A stretch of 25,793 bases of DNA from Isotricha intestinalis. Taxonomy: Eukaryota; Ciliophora; Litostomatea; Vestibuliferida; Isotrichidae. Position 1 is the stretch's first letter. Every line of letters starts with the position of its first letter. The notes beneath the pieces are model-generated. The model searched no databases. It saw only the letters and a list, made by a program, of their open reading frames with translations, and was not told the origin of the DNA. The translations under genes and the position numbers were made by a program. This document shows positions 16,217 to 25,793 of this stretch, piece after piece. Location: NCBI GenBank assembly GCA_023807065.1, contig JAJJLU010000637.1, forward strand, positions 1 through 25,793. Reading direction: 5' to 3'.

Positions 16217-19200
16217 TTAAAACATAATAGTATTATATAAAGATGATTCAATTTGAATTATAATATCATTATCTTTTAAAGTTTTAATTGGAAAGAAAAT
16301 TAAATATGCGAGAAAAATAATAATTATAATCCCAATAATCAATGAATAAATAATACAATTGATTTTAAAATTATTCTTTTCAGCATTTCTTAAATCAGTT
16401 CTCCAACAAAAAATTAAATTTAAAATAATTTTATCATAAATTAGATCAATTTCAGCCCACATACCAATAAATTTTTTGTTATTGACTCTATTAATTAAAT
16501 TATTTTCTTTATTGTCATCAACTTTAAATTCAAAATAATTATTAGAAATAGCTTCAAGTAAACTATATGCAGCAACTGTAATTCCTTGAGAATTTACTCC
16601 AAAACTAATATTATTACATTCTTGAATCATTTCATCAACATCATAATTAAAAGAATTTAAAAAAGAAAAATCAAAAGTATTTCTATTTTCAAAATAAAAA
16701 TTAATATAATATTCACATGCTCCAGGAGAATTTATATTTTCTAAATAATTATTTAATAGTTTAAAATTTTTATATTGTTCATTTAATATTGGAAAAACAT
16801 TTGATTTTAAAGCTTCTGTTTTAGCAAAAGCTTCTTCAATGATATTATGTTCTTCTAATTCATTAATATAATCTAATTCTTTAAATGCATTTAAATAACC
16901 ATTTGATTTATATTTAAATGTCATTACTTCTCCTTTTAATATTGTAATTGAATATATTAAAAATATTTCTTGAGCATTTGTTATTGATTCTATTAAACCT
17001 TTTAAAATAAAAATAAAAGTTTCTTTTATCAAAAGTGTTTTTTTAATTAATAATAAATTTGTTATGAAAAGAGATATTATTAATATAATAGATATACTAA
17101 AAATTATAATATATAAAATATACATTTTAGGTTTAATTAAATCTTTCTTTGTTTGAATTTCACTTATTTCATTTAATAAATTTAAAAAATTATCTTCTTT
17201 TGTTTTTTTCACCAATTTTTTTTCGGTAGTATTATTGTCATTGTTATTATTATTATTATTATTTAATTGATTTCCAAAATTAGAAATTCTTTTTATTTTT
17301 TTCTTTTTTTTTCTTGGAGATGAAGATAAAAAATTTGCAGAAAATTTTGTTTTTAAATCTACAGTTTGCTTTTTTGAAAATTCTTGAGTACGTATTTTTA
17401 TTATTAAATTTGTTTGTTTTCCTATATCATTTTCTGTGAAACTTTCTTTTGCATTTTGATCTAAAAATATTGTATTTGTTTTAGTCATTCCTAATTTCAT
17501 ATTTAAATCATTTGATATTTCTTCTTTTATTTTATATGGTTTTATTACTAATGGAATTTTATTATTTATTCTTATATAATTATTTTTAAAAGAATTATTA
17601 TCTTCTATAGTATTTTCGAATGCAATTTTTTGTTGACTGAATTTATATAAATTATCAATTTCTGGATTTCTAATAAATTCTCTTATTAATAATGCTTTTT
17701 TTAATAATAAAGAGTTAAAAAATTGAAGATAATTATAATTAAGATAATATTTAGCAAAAATTTGATTATTAAATTTAATATAAAAAAAAATTTGAATAAC
17801 AAAAGTTCCAAAAAATAAACATCCACTAAGAATATAAAGTAAATAAATATAATAAAGAACAATCCGATTTTTTTTTTCAATATGTTTATAAATAATATTA
17901 TCCATTTCATCCCAAGAATATTTTCCATTACAAAGATAATTATCAAAAACAAATTGAAAGAAAGCAGATTCTCCTAATAATTCTCTATGATAAATATCAT
18001 AATAAGAAATATTAAATAAAAAAGGTTCAAGTTCACTTTCAATAACTTCATAAGCATGTAAATGTGAATTAGCAAGAATAGAATTTAAAGAATGTTTAAT
18101 TAATAAATTATCTGTTTTAACACTAATATAATCTAATTCTTGAAAAAAAACATTAATAGCTTCAATTTCATTATAATCACATAAATATTTTTCTTGTCTT
18201 TCAAATATTTTAAAAAAATATAAAAAATCTTTGACTCTATCATATATTTTTTCTTTATGATAAGGAATTGTGTTTGTAAATCCATTATCTATAATATTAT
18301 TATGTAATCCATTAACTATATATTGCATTGATAATAACGATGTTATAAATGAATAAATTATATTTCTTGTTATTAAAGAATTGATTAATATATCTGATAG
18401 AATTCCTTCTTTTTCTAATTGTTGATATGAAAAAAATAATGAAATACTTTGGAAAAAAATAAATGAAATTGTTACAAATACCCAAATTACAATAAGTAAA
18501 TAAATATAAATGAGAAAAAATGAATTATTTTTCTTATTAATAAAACTAAAATGTTCTTCAATTGTTCTAAGTTTAAAAAATTTATCAATATAATCAATTG
18601 ATTCAAAAATATTATTATTACTATTTGTTTGTTTAAATGAAGTATTTGAATTGATTGAATTATTAGATATTAACCTATTTGTTTCTTTATCAACAATATT
18701 ATTATATTGATTAAATTCATGTATTTCTTTTATTGTCAAATCTAAAACATCACTTAATTTCAAATTATAATTTGATGTTAATTGTTTTATAGATAAAATT
18801 TGTGTTTGACGAATTTTTATTAAAATTTCATTTTTATTTTTATTTATTTCAAATTTCTTTAAAAAAATTTTTTTGTTTGTTTTACTTACACTACCTAAAA
18901 ATTCTCCTATTTTTGTTTTTGTAGGAAAAGTTAAATTTTGATTTATCATATTATTTTTTCCAAACAAACTTTCAAAAGTTATATAAGATTTATTAGATTC
19001 AATAATAATATAAATTAAATAATATTCTTTTATTTCTTTATTACTTTTTGCCATTTCTCTTTTTTCAATCATACATATTAAATTTGAATTAATATTTCTA
19101 AAAATTAAAGTTTGAATTTCCTTTATTCTTTTATAAGTTTTAGTAAATTCTTCATTTGAAGAATTTTGCATAATATTAAAATTAATCAAAGCAATATTTT

Positions 19201-21724
19201 CATAAACTTGTGCTAAATTTTTTTTAAAAATTTCTTTATCTCCAAAACCTTCTATTTTTAAAATATCTTTAAATAAATTAATTTTATATTTTTTTAAAGT
19301 ATTTAAATTTAAACAAAAGTATCTTTCGAAAATTTCACTTATAGCAAAAATTTTCCCATTTTTATTAATAAAAATCCAACATTCTTCTTTTTTAATTGAA
19401 CACAAATTTTTTTTTTTAAAAATATAACCTAGACTAGAATTATTCTTTGAATAAGATTTAAAAGATAATTTAAAATTATAATGATAAACTTTGAAAAATA
19501 ATTTTAATTTATCTCCATCAAAAACAACAATACCAATTAAATTAAATAATAAAGCATGTTTATCTTTATCAAATAAAATTATTTCTTTTAAAATAATTTG
19601 ATTATTTCCTTTTCTAATTTTTTCTAATAAAGAAAATTCAATTGGTTTTTTTAAACTATCTGGAAACAATTCATTAATATCTGTGTTTTTTAATTCTTCA
19701 AAATTATATCCTAAATTTAGACAAAAATTATCTGAAGTATATTCAAAAATAAATTTCCAATTATTTTTATTTATTATTGTTTTTAAAATAAAAGTTGAAT
19801 AATTTTCATATTCACATGTTATTTCAAAGATATTTTTAAAACATTTATTTATATTTTTCGGTAATTCAAGATAGAAAAAAGAATAAAATATAGTTAATTT
19901 AGCACATAAATGATATGATGAAATAATATTTGATAAAAAAGTATTAATTAATGTTTTATTCATTCCATTTATTGATATTTTAAATTTATTTAGTAATTTC
20001 TTAAATTGAGAAAAAGAACAATCTTTCTCTTTATAAATATTTAATGAATCAATGAAAATATCTAAAATTTGATTAAGATAATTTTCAATTAAAATTATTT
20101 TTGAAATTTTAGAATACACTTTATATATTCCAATAAAAGAATTTTCTTGAAATTCTTTGTGACTTTTCTCAGGTTTACTAATTAAATAATTTTGATAATT
20201 ATTTAACATTACAAGTTTAATTAATTTACATTGAAATTTTGTAATTTTATTTGTTTGATAAAATTTTGTAGTTGAAAATTCTTCAAGATAAAATAAACCT
20301 TTATTATAATTAATATCAAAAATAATATAAAAAAATGCTAGTATTAATAAATAATAATCATTATTATAATTACCTTTATTTTTTATAATTTGAATTTTGA
20401 TATTATTTTCAATATATTTATACATAATTGGAAAATAAATTTTTAAATTTTTTTTTTCAAATTTTTTTCCTATTCTTATTTCATTAACAACTTCTAAATA
20501 TTTTTCAGATTGTTCAACAAAGTCTTTATAAGAATATTTTGAACAATAGCATTTAATACCAGGATATTTTTGACATTTATTTTCATATTTATGTATTTTA
20601 AAAATAGAATCAAAACTTTCTACAATTTCATATAATATATCAGTTCCAAAAGCTTTTTCAGGATGAGAAAATATATAAAATATTTTATTCAATAATTCAT
20701 AAGAATAATTATGTGAAATTTTCCCATCAAAAAATTGAACTGTAATTTTCGTTTCTTTAATACAAAAAATTTGAAGGACAATAATAGATAATGTTGCTTC
20801 AATAATTAATTTAAAAAAAATTATTGTGCCATCTTCTTGTAAATATTCAAAATTATTTTTATAATCAAATAAAAATATATACTCAATTATACAGGAAATA
20901 AAACACATTGTATCAATGAAAATAATACTTAATCTATAATAAAAATTTGTAAAATAATTTTTTATTTCAAAAGAAATAAAAGAAATATAATACCAAATAT
21001 AAAAAGCTCTAATAATACTTTTAATTAAAACACATATTTTTAAAGGCAAATAAAAATCTAAAACAATAATGGATTGAAAAAAAGGAAAAAAAGCTAATTT
21101 AAATTTTATTTCATTTAATTTTGTAATAATTAATGATGAAGTAAAACAACAAGGTTTTGCAATAATAAAAGAAAAAAAAATATTAATAAAAAAAAGATAA
21201 ACAATTAAAATAATTTGAAATATTATAGTGAAGATATTTGAAAAATTTCTACATTCATTATTATAAGTTTTAATTAATTTATAATTTACATTATTATCAT
21301 AATTTGGAGTGCAAAAAAAATTTTCAAAACAATACATAAAATTATAAGGGCTAAAAATAAAATTTATCCAATACATAATTTGAAGTTTAATTTTATAAGA
21401 AATAGGATTTGTTATTTTATGAAATTTTTGATATTGTTTATATAATTTGAACAAAAAAATTATACTTATTAAAGAGAAAATAAATAAAAAAATAACAATT
21501 CCTAAAGAAATTTTTTGAGCATTTGATTTATGAATTAAAGGCAAAGTGGTAATATAAGAAATATAATATGTTATACTATTTTTATATTGAATATTCCAAT
21601 CATGTGTTAATAAAAATAAAGGAATTATTCTTAAATACATTATCAAACCATTTATTATATTATTTTTGGGAATACTTTTTTCAATAAATATAAATATTTT
21701 TTCTAAATCATTTCTCTGTGACAT
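16217..21724 (-). CDS. Giant multi-membrane PAS-domain sensor-like protein
   Basis: The 1,835-residue product starts at ATG (21722-21724) and ends at TAA. Residues 25-325 contain at least six to eight hydrophobic segments (for example 71-95, 163-190, 212-250, 264-288, 302-322), then a cysteine patch KYPGIKCYCSKYSY near 387-400. A mainly helical part follows. A first PAS-like unit lies at about 640-745 (FEYTSDNFCLNLGYNFEEL, then ELFPDSLKKP) and a second at about 780-840 (CWIFINKNGKIFAISEIFER). The C-terminal half has further membrane segments near 1070-1100, 1117-1140, 1288-1320, 1534-1560 and 1786-1812. These enclose loops of about 150 and 225 residues, and the protein ends about 20 residues after the last. 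The layout matches the PAS/TmcB-like membrane proteins that are expanded in ciliates and trichomonads. Unlike some relatives, no cyclase or kinase domain is present. Role: probably environmental or mechanical sensing; unproven. Confidence 0.75.
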   Translation of the reverse strand: MSQRNDLEKIFIFIEKSIPKNNIINGLIMYLRIIPLFLLTHDWNIQYKNSITYYISYITTLPLIHKSNAQKISLGIVIFLFIFSLISIIFLFKLYKQYQKFHKITNPISYKIKLQIMYWINFIFSPYNFMYCFENFFCTPNYDNNVNYKLIKTYNNECRNFSNIFTIIFQIILIVYLFFINIFFSFIIAKPCCFTSSLIITKLNEIKFKLAFFPFFQSIIVLDFYLPLKICVLIKSIIRAFYIWYYISFISFEIKNYFTNFYYRLSIIFIDTMCFISCIIEYIFLFDYKNNFEYLQEDGTIIFFKLIIEATLSIIVLQIFCIKETKITVQFFDGKISHNYSYELLNKIFYIFSHPEKAFGTDILYEIVESFDSIFKIHKYENKCQKYPGIKCYCSKYSYKDFVEQSEKYLEVVNEIRIGKKFEKKNLKIYFPIMYKYIENNIKIQIIKNKGNYNNDYYLLILAFFYIIFDINYNKGLFYLEEFSTTKFYQTNKITKFQCKLIKLVMLNNYQNYLISKPEKSHKEFQENSFIGIYKVYSKISKIILIENYLNQILDIFIDSLNIYKEKDCSFSQFKKLLNKFKISINGMNKTLINTFLSNIISSYHLCAKLTIFYSFFYLELPKNINKCFKNIFEITCEYENYSTFILKTIINKNNWKFIFEYTSDNFCLNLGYNFEELKNTDINELFPDSLKKPIEFSLLEKIRKGNNQIILKEIILFDKDKHALLFNLIGIVVFDGDKLKLFFKVYHYNFKLSFKSYSKNNSSLGYIFKKKNLCSIKKEECWIFINKNGKIFAISEIFERYFCLNLNTLKKYKINLFKDILKIEGFGDKEIFKKNLAQVYENIALINFNIMQNSSNEEFTKTYKRIKEIQTLIFRNINSNLICMIEKREMAKSNKEIKEYYLIYIIIESNKSYITFESLFGKNNMINQNLTFPTKTKIGEFLGSVSKTNKKIFLKKFEINKNKNEILIKIRQTQILSIKQLTSNYNLKLSDVLDLTIKEIHEFNQYNNIVDKETNRLISNNSINSNTSFKQTNSNNNIFESIDYIDKFFKLRTIEEHFSFINKKNNSFFLIYIYLLIVIWVFVTISFIFFQSISLFFSYQQLEKEGILSDILINSLITRNIIYSFITSLLSMQYIVNGLHNNIIDNGFTNTIPYHKEKIYDRVKDFLYFFKIFERQEKYLCDYNEIEAINVFFQELDYISVKTDNLLIKHSLNSILANSHLHAYEVIESELEPFLFNISYYDIYHRELLGESAFFQFVFDNYLCNGKYSWDEMDNIIYKHIEKKNRIVLYYIYLLYILSGCLFFGTFVIQIFFYIKFNNQIFAKYYLNYNYLQFFNSLLLKKALLIREFIRNPEIDNLYKFSQQKIAFENTIEDNNSFKNNYIRINNKIPLVIKPYKIKEEISNDLNMKLGMTKTNTIFLDQNAKESFTENDIGKQTNLIIKIRTQEFSKKQTVDLKTKFSANFLSSSPRKKKKKIKRISNFGNQLNNNNNNNNDNNTTEKKLVKKTKEDNFLNLLNEISEIQTKKDLIKPKMYILYIIIFSISIILIISLFITNLLLIKKTLLIKETFIFILKGLIESITNAQEIFLIYSITILKGEVMTFKYKSNGYLNAFKELDYINELEEHNIIEEAFAKTEALKSNVFPILNEQYKNFKLLNNYLENINSPGACEYYINFYFENRNTFDFSFLNSFNYDVDEMIQECNNISFGVNSQGITVAAYSLLEAISNNYFEFKVDDNKENNLINRVNNKKFIGMWAEIDLIYDKIILNLIFCWRTDLRNAEKNNFKINCIIYSLIIGIIIIIFLAYLIFFPIKTLKDNDIIIQIESSLYNTIMF

Positions 21725-22257
21725 TTATAATTTAATTAATCTAAATTATCATGAATTCAAATTTTTTATTTTTTTTGTTAAAATCACTCCAAATATATAT
21801 TTTTTTAAGTTCTATTATAATAATAAATTAAAAAAAAATTTATATTTAATTTTTTTATATTTTTAGCTTTTATTCTTTTTATCATGATTTATTTATCTTT
21901 AAATAAATATCATTTCTACTTTATTGAATGTTTTTAAGAAATAGAATATTAATAAGAAAAATTCTATTATTTAAAATTTATTTTTTCATCATAAGATTAT
22001 CACTTTTCAATAATCATAATTAAAACTTTTATTTTATTTTACATTATTTTGATTTGTTTTTAAAAATAAAAAAAAATTTGTTCTTCCTTTCAGAATATCT
22101 TTTAATTTCTTCCAAAATTTTATCTCTTTTTATTATATTTTATTTTTTTATAAAATTATTTCTATTTTATTTTTCAATTTTTTTCAATATATCAGAGTTT
22201 AATCTAAAATAATTGAAATTTATAAAATGAACAATTTATTATTAACTAAAAGTTAAA
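21725..22257. promoter_or_regulatory. Divergent upstream region
   Basis: About 530 bases lie between the start codons of the PAS membrane protein (minus) and the 424-residue protein (plus), so both promoters fall here. It is T-rich near the first gene and in the middle, with A-rich bases immediately before the ATG at 22258. No motif, RNA or extra gene is supported; the short plus-strand frame overlapping the first gene's start is a composition artefact. Confidence 0.5.
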
Positions 22258-23532
22258 ATGAAAAACAAAAATTTATTTTTTCAAAAAAGTAAAAGTGTAA
22301 ATAATAGTTTAAGTATAATATCAAAAAAAGATTTAGATTCTTATCCTGAAATAACATTAGCAATTAATAAAGATAGATTAATAAAATTTGAGCTATTAAA
22401 TGAATTAAAACCAAAAATAATTTCAACAAGGAATATAAAAAATCAAAGAAAAGTAGAATTTATTCAAAATTTAAATACTTTTAGAAAAACATATTATACA
22501 TTTTTGAATAATAAAAAAAAGACATCAAGGCAAATATTAAGATTAAATAAGCAAAATAATTTATTTGAAAAAGAATATAATGAATATTTTACAAGAAATT
22601 TATATAATTTTTCAGCATTAAAATTAGAATACGATAAAAAAAATTTAAAATTTCCAAAATTATCGTTTAAAGATCCTTTATTTAAAAAAGGAATTTTAAC
22701 ATCAGATCAATTAAATGTAAGACAATTAATATTATATGGAGAGAAACAAAAAGGTGAAAAATCATTAAATTATTTAAAAAAAATTCAAGAACAAGTAGAT
22801 TCACTTAAATATAGAGGAAAACTAAAAGCACATTTTTCAGAATTATTTCTTAAAAAATATTATAATGTTCCTAAAATAAAACATAATAAACATATTAATT
22901 ATTCTAAAGAAATTAGTGAGGATATTAAATCTATTTCAGAAATTAAAAATACTTATGAAAATATTAATGATTTAGAAAGTTTTTATGAAAAAAATTTAAA
23001 TAATGAAACTAATATCATAAATAATAAAAATATTAATGAAATTAAAGAAAAAGAATTATATCAACCAGTTTTTATTAGACAAAATTTTAAAGATAAATCA
23101 ATTAGATTGAATAAAAAAGTTGAATTAAATGAAAAAAAAAAATTGTTCGAACAATTTAAAACTTTTTTAGTTAAAGCAACAATAAAAAATTTAAATAAAA
23201 GAAATACAGCTGAAGTTTTATATAATAAAATATCTAAGTCACATGATCAATTAAAATTTGATAAAAAAATAAGAAATTATTTAGAAAAAAAAGAAATTTA
23301 TTTTGATAACGATATTTCAACATCCACTTTATATAAACAATTAAATGAATTTAAAAAAAAAATTCTAAATTTTGATTTTAAAAAAAATTTAGATTTAAGA
23401 AAAATAAGTGAAAATAAAAAAGTTTGTGGGTTAACAAAAATAGAGTTTGAGAAATATGAAAATTACTTAAATAAAAAAATTATTGACACCAATAATAAAA
23501 TAATTGATGTTTATTGTAGAAGAGATAAGTAA
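22258..23532 (+). CDS. Lys/Asn-rich helical protein, unrecognised
   Basis: A 424-residue uninterrupted frame from an ATG in A-rich context to TAA. The composition is Lys, Asn, Leu, Ile and Glu rich, strongly basic, with no membrane segment or signal peptide. The middle and end have helical, coiled-coil-like stretches (for example LNYLKKIQEQVDSLKYRGKL and LYKQLNEFKKKILNFDFKK). Residues about 125-160 (KFPKLSFKDPLFKKGILTSD) look more globular. I recognise no family. The even codon usage and length say it is a real gene, and the type is common among cytoskeletal and basal-body proteins of ciliates, but no function is claimed. Confidence 0.7.
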   Translation: MKNKNLFFQKSKSVNNSLSIISKKDLDSYPEITLAINKDRLIKFELLNELKPKIISTRNIKNQRKVEFIQNLNTFRKTYYTFLNNKKKTSRQILRLNKQNNLFEKEYNEYFTRNLYNFSALKLEYDKKNLKFPKLSFKDPLFKKGILTSDQLNVRQLILYGEKQKGEKSLNYLKKIQEQVDSLKYRGKLKAHFSELFLKKYYNVPKIKHNKHINYSKEISEDIKSISEIKNTYENINDLESFYEKNLNNETNIINNKNINEIKEKELYQPVFIRQNFKDKSIRLNKKVELNEKKKLFEQFKTFLVKATIKNLNKRNTAEVLYNKISKSHDQLKFDKKIRNYLEKKEIYFDNDISTSTLYKQLNEFKKKILNFDFKKNLDLRKISENKKVCGLTKIEFEKYENYLNKKIIDTNNKIIDVYCRRDK

Positions 23533-23870
23533 AATTAATAAATTATATCTTTAAAATTTACAAAAAAAATATAATTTTTTTTAAGAACATAAATTATAAA
23601 TATTGTTGAAAAAAACTAAATATCAACTAGAATAATAAAAATTAACAAATAAAATTCTTAAAAAATTGAAGAATTGGAAGAGTTTTAAATAACAAAAATA
23701 ATAATATTCTAAAAAGAAGATAAGATATTCAATATTTGGGGCAATTGTGAGTCCTATATTTGGGGGTGATTGGGAGGAATGGTTCTTGGGAGTTTTATCT
23801 TTTTTATTAAGCATTAACTTTTTTTATTAAATTAATCAATATATTTTTAATATTTTTTTCTTTTTCTTTT
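23533..23870. other. Spacer with a short GC-rich island
   Basis: About 340 bases between the 424-residue gene and the WD-repeat relic. Most is A/T-rich, but 23736-23800 is strikingly richer in G (runs GGGG, GGGGG, GGGAGG). In one plus frame the island reads RYSIFGAIVSPIFGGDWEEW followed by FLGVLSFLLS. On the minus strand a 63-codon ATG frame crosses it. Neither is long enough to call a gene. It may be a fragment of something inserted or a remnant of an older exon. Confidence 0.4.
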
Positions 23871-25060
23871 TTTTATTTATTTCCTTAATGTAGAAGAAAA
23901 TTCAATAATTGTTTCTTTAAATGATGGATCAATGAAAATTTTCAATATTATTTTATAATAAAGAAAAAAAAAACTAAATTTAACATTTAAAAATAAAAAC
24001 ATGCATTATATGATTTAAAATTTAATATAAATAAAATTTTTTTAGATTCATCATCAAATGATTTTAAAATTGGAATATATGATTTTTTAAAATATATAAA
24101 AGATGAAATTTTTATATTTTTTAATAGGACAGACTAATAAAATAAGGAAATTATTTTGGTTTAAAATTATTTATTAAGAATTGGATGTTAGGATAATAAA
24201 ATAAGAATTTGGGATATTAATTTAAAATTTTGTTAATAAATTATTAAATTCCATCAAAGTGATGTTTATATTTTAGAATTATTCAATAAATTTTTTAAAA
24301 GTGAGCCAGTGCTATTCTAAAACAAATCTGGTGATAAATTATTTTTGAGGGAATTATGGAAAACATAAATATTTTTAATAAAAAAAATTAATGAGCATAT
24401 TCTTATCAATAAATTATTTATTAATTAATATGAATTTATTTAATTGAATATAAAACAAAAAATTTGGTGGTGAAAGAATATATAAGAAATGTATTGAACT
24501 TAAAAAAAAGAAAAAAAAATAGTAAAAAGAAAATAAATGAAGAAATAAAGAATTAACACCCCACCCAGAAATAAATAAAAAAATTCAAAATAATTATATA
24601 ACAGAAAATAAAAAACCAATTGATGATATATTAATTGAAAATAAAAATTTAAAAAAGAAAAATATTTGAAAAAACAATATGACTGAAAATTAAAGGAAAG
24701 AAGAAAATATTTATTTCCAGAAATTAATTCTTCTTCAAAAATTATAGGAAAAATAAGTAAAAAAAAGTAAATAGAAAATATTCAAAGAATTTCAGGAATA
24801 AATCCTTCTTATTTATTAAAATGAATATTTAAAAACAGATTTTAATAAAAAAATAAACAACGAAAACATTCTTTTAAAAAATAGAGAAACATCAAATATT
24901 TAATTTACTTGATTCAATTATGATATTTTTATTTCAAATGAAAAAATTCAATTATCATATTTAAATGAAAAGCTTTTATCTTTATTAACTTTTTTTTTTA
25001 GAAGAATTATATTCAAATAAAGAATCAATGACTTTCATAGAATTTTTATGATAAAGTAGA
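23871..25060 (+). pseudogene. Decayed WD-repeat gene with charged C-terminal part
   Basis: Coding sense persists in short pieces in shifting frames with many stops. Frame pieces: 23893-23958 (EENSIIVSLNDGSMKIFNI); 24000-24137 (YDLKFNINKIFLDSSSNDFK, then IGIYDF); 24192-24230 (DNKIRIWDINLKFC), continuing after two stops as FHQSDVYILELF. These are three WD-type beta-propeller blades in order. From 24553 the pieces turn Lys-rich (LTPHPEINKKIQ; ENKNLKKKN; PEINSSSKIIGKI; RISGINPSYLLK), and near 24930-25050 NEKIQLSYLNEKLLSLLTFF continues after a T-run frameshift as EELYSNKESMTFIEF. Together this looks like one gene of WD repeats plus a helical C-terminal region, now broken by at least ten stops and several frameshifts. 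The original identity is not determined; WD proteins of this size are frequent in cilia. Confidence 0.7.
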
Positions 25061-25145
25061 ACCATTATTTTCAAATTACTTTTTTAATAAACTTTTTTTT
25101 TCAAAATAAAAATTCAAATAAAAAAAATTTTAGTTAAAATATAAA

Positions 25146-25367
25146 ATGGATAAAAAAAACGAAAAAGAAGAAAAATCTATATTCGAAAGTGAATTTGATG
25201 ACGAATATAGTGAAATTAAACCAAATGAATTTGAAGGTAAAGAAGATAGAAAAACTGATTTTACTTCAAAAAAATTATATGATTTTGAAAGTGTTGAATT
25301 CTATTTTTTTTCTTCTATTGAAGTAGTTAATTATAGTATTGATTCACCTATGTTTGAGAAAAAATAA
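25146..25367 (+). CDS. Small acidic reading frame, hypothetical
   Basis: A 73-codon frame from ATG (after an A-rich run) to TAA. It is rich in Glu, Asp, Ser, Lys and Phe (EKSIFESEFDDEYSEIKPNE), soluble and unrecognised. It follows the WD-repeat relic by under 100 bases on the same strand, so it may be the last remnant of that gene, an independent small gene, or chance. Codon use resembles the real genes here. Confidence 0.35.
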   Translation: MDKKNEKEEKSIFESEFDDEYSEIKPNEFEGKEDRKTDFTSKKLYDFESVEFYFFSSIEVVNYSIDSPMFEKK

Positions 25368-25793
25368 AAAAAAATGATTTAATTATAAAATATTAATATT
25401 GATAATTTCAAATTATCAATTGAATTATCATTTAATTTAATGTAAATGAAAAAATGAAAATTGTCCGGGAAATTAACATTTATTATTTAAAAAACTATAT
25501 ATTTTTATTATTCTGATTTTATTATATAAATATTCTCAAAAAACAAAATTTTTAAATAAGATATTAGTTTATCATTTATTTTTATTTTTTTTCAATTTTT
25601 AAAAAATAGTTAAAAAAGCTAATTAGATTTTTTATTTTTTTTTTACCTTTTTTATTTAAATAAATTTAATTAAATTCTTTTTGAAAATATATATGTTTAA
25701 TTTAATTAACATTTTATTATTTTTCATCCATTTTTGTATAATTAATTGAATTGTAGCAATTTTAAAAAAATTTTTTTTTTCTTTATTTAAATA
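25368..25793. other. AT-rich right end, nothing recognised
   Basis: The last 426 bases are A/T runs with no frame, RNA or repeat that I can support. A single GC-containing spot (GTCCGGG at about 25462) stands out. There is no telomeric repeat at this end, so the chromosome continues beyond the window. Confidence 0.5.

Noticed and set aside
2424..23532. Parabasalid (Trichomonas-like) origin, which would also give standard code, few introns and TmcB-like proteins
   Set aside because: Not excluded, but the TTGGGG-like telomere and very low GC fit a ciliate better.
1..25793. tRNA, rRNA, CRISPR array, bacterial operon signals
   Set aside because: No cloverleaf-like segment with conserved tRNA boxes, no rRNA core sequence, no spaced direct repeats and no ribosome-binding pattern was seen by eye.

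Overview
The window is a chromosome-end fragment from a very AT-rich eukaryote with motile cilia, most probably a ciliate. It opens with C-rich telomere-type repeats (CCCCAAT units). The protein genes are long, packed a few hundred bases apart on both strands, and show no visible introns. The six main genes together hold more than 6,000 sense codons, end in TAA or TGA, and contain no in-frame TAA, TAG or TGA, so the standard genetic code is used. A telomere of this style, a standard code, extreme AT content and a central-pair axoneme gene together fit a litostome ciliate, such as a rumen entodiniomorph, better than Tetrahymena or Paramecium (reassigned stops). The lineage is inference.

Layout. 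(1) 1-31 telomere. (2) About 32-2100 is a gene-poor subtelomere: an Asn/Gln-rich broken reading frame, then a decayed LINE-type retrotransposon with reverse transcriptase motifs, a mutated YADD box and a C-terminal CCHC finger. Its 3' end is folded into a perfect 207-bp inverted repeat followed by a third, slightly diverged copy. (3) 2424-3956 (-) is a clear SPAG6/PF16 armadillo protein. (4) 4349-9604 (+) is a giant TRP-like cation channel. (5) 9926-11929 (-) is a charged coiled-coil protein with a short conserved protist-type N-terminal motif. (6) 12622-15705 (-) has a CxxC thioredoxin/SelW-like segment and two beta-sandwich-like segments. (7) 16217-21724 (-) is a 1,835-residue multi-membrane PAS protein without an output enzyme. 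(8) 22258-23532 (+) is a 424-residue Lys-rich orphan. (9) 23533 to the end holds a decayed WD-repeat gene, a short GC-rich island and a small acidic reading frame.

How the genes may work together. SPAG6 is an axonemal central-apparatus protein. A TRP-like channel, a PAS-type membrane sensor and a trichohyalin-like coiled coil would all suit ciliary motility or mechanosensory signalling, but only SPAG6 is firmly placed there. Eukaryotic genes here are probably transcribed singly; there is no evidence of operons. No tRNA, rRNA, CRISPR array, plasmid origin or bacterial signal was recognised. The most unusual structures are the telomere unit and the palindrome at the end of the retrotransposon relic.
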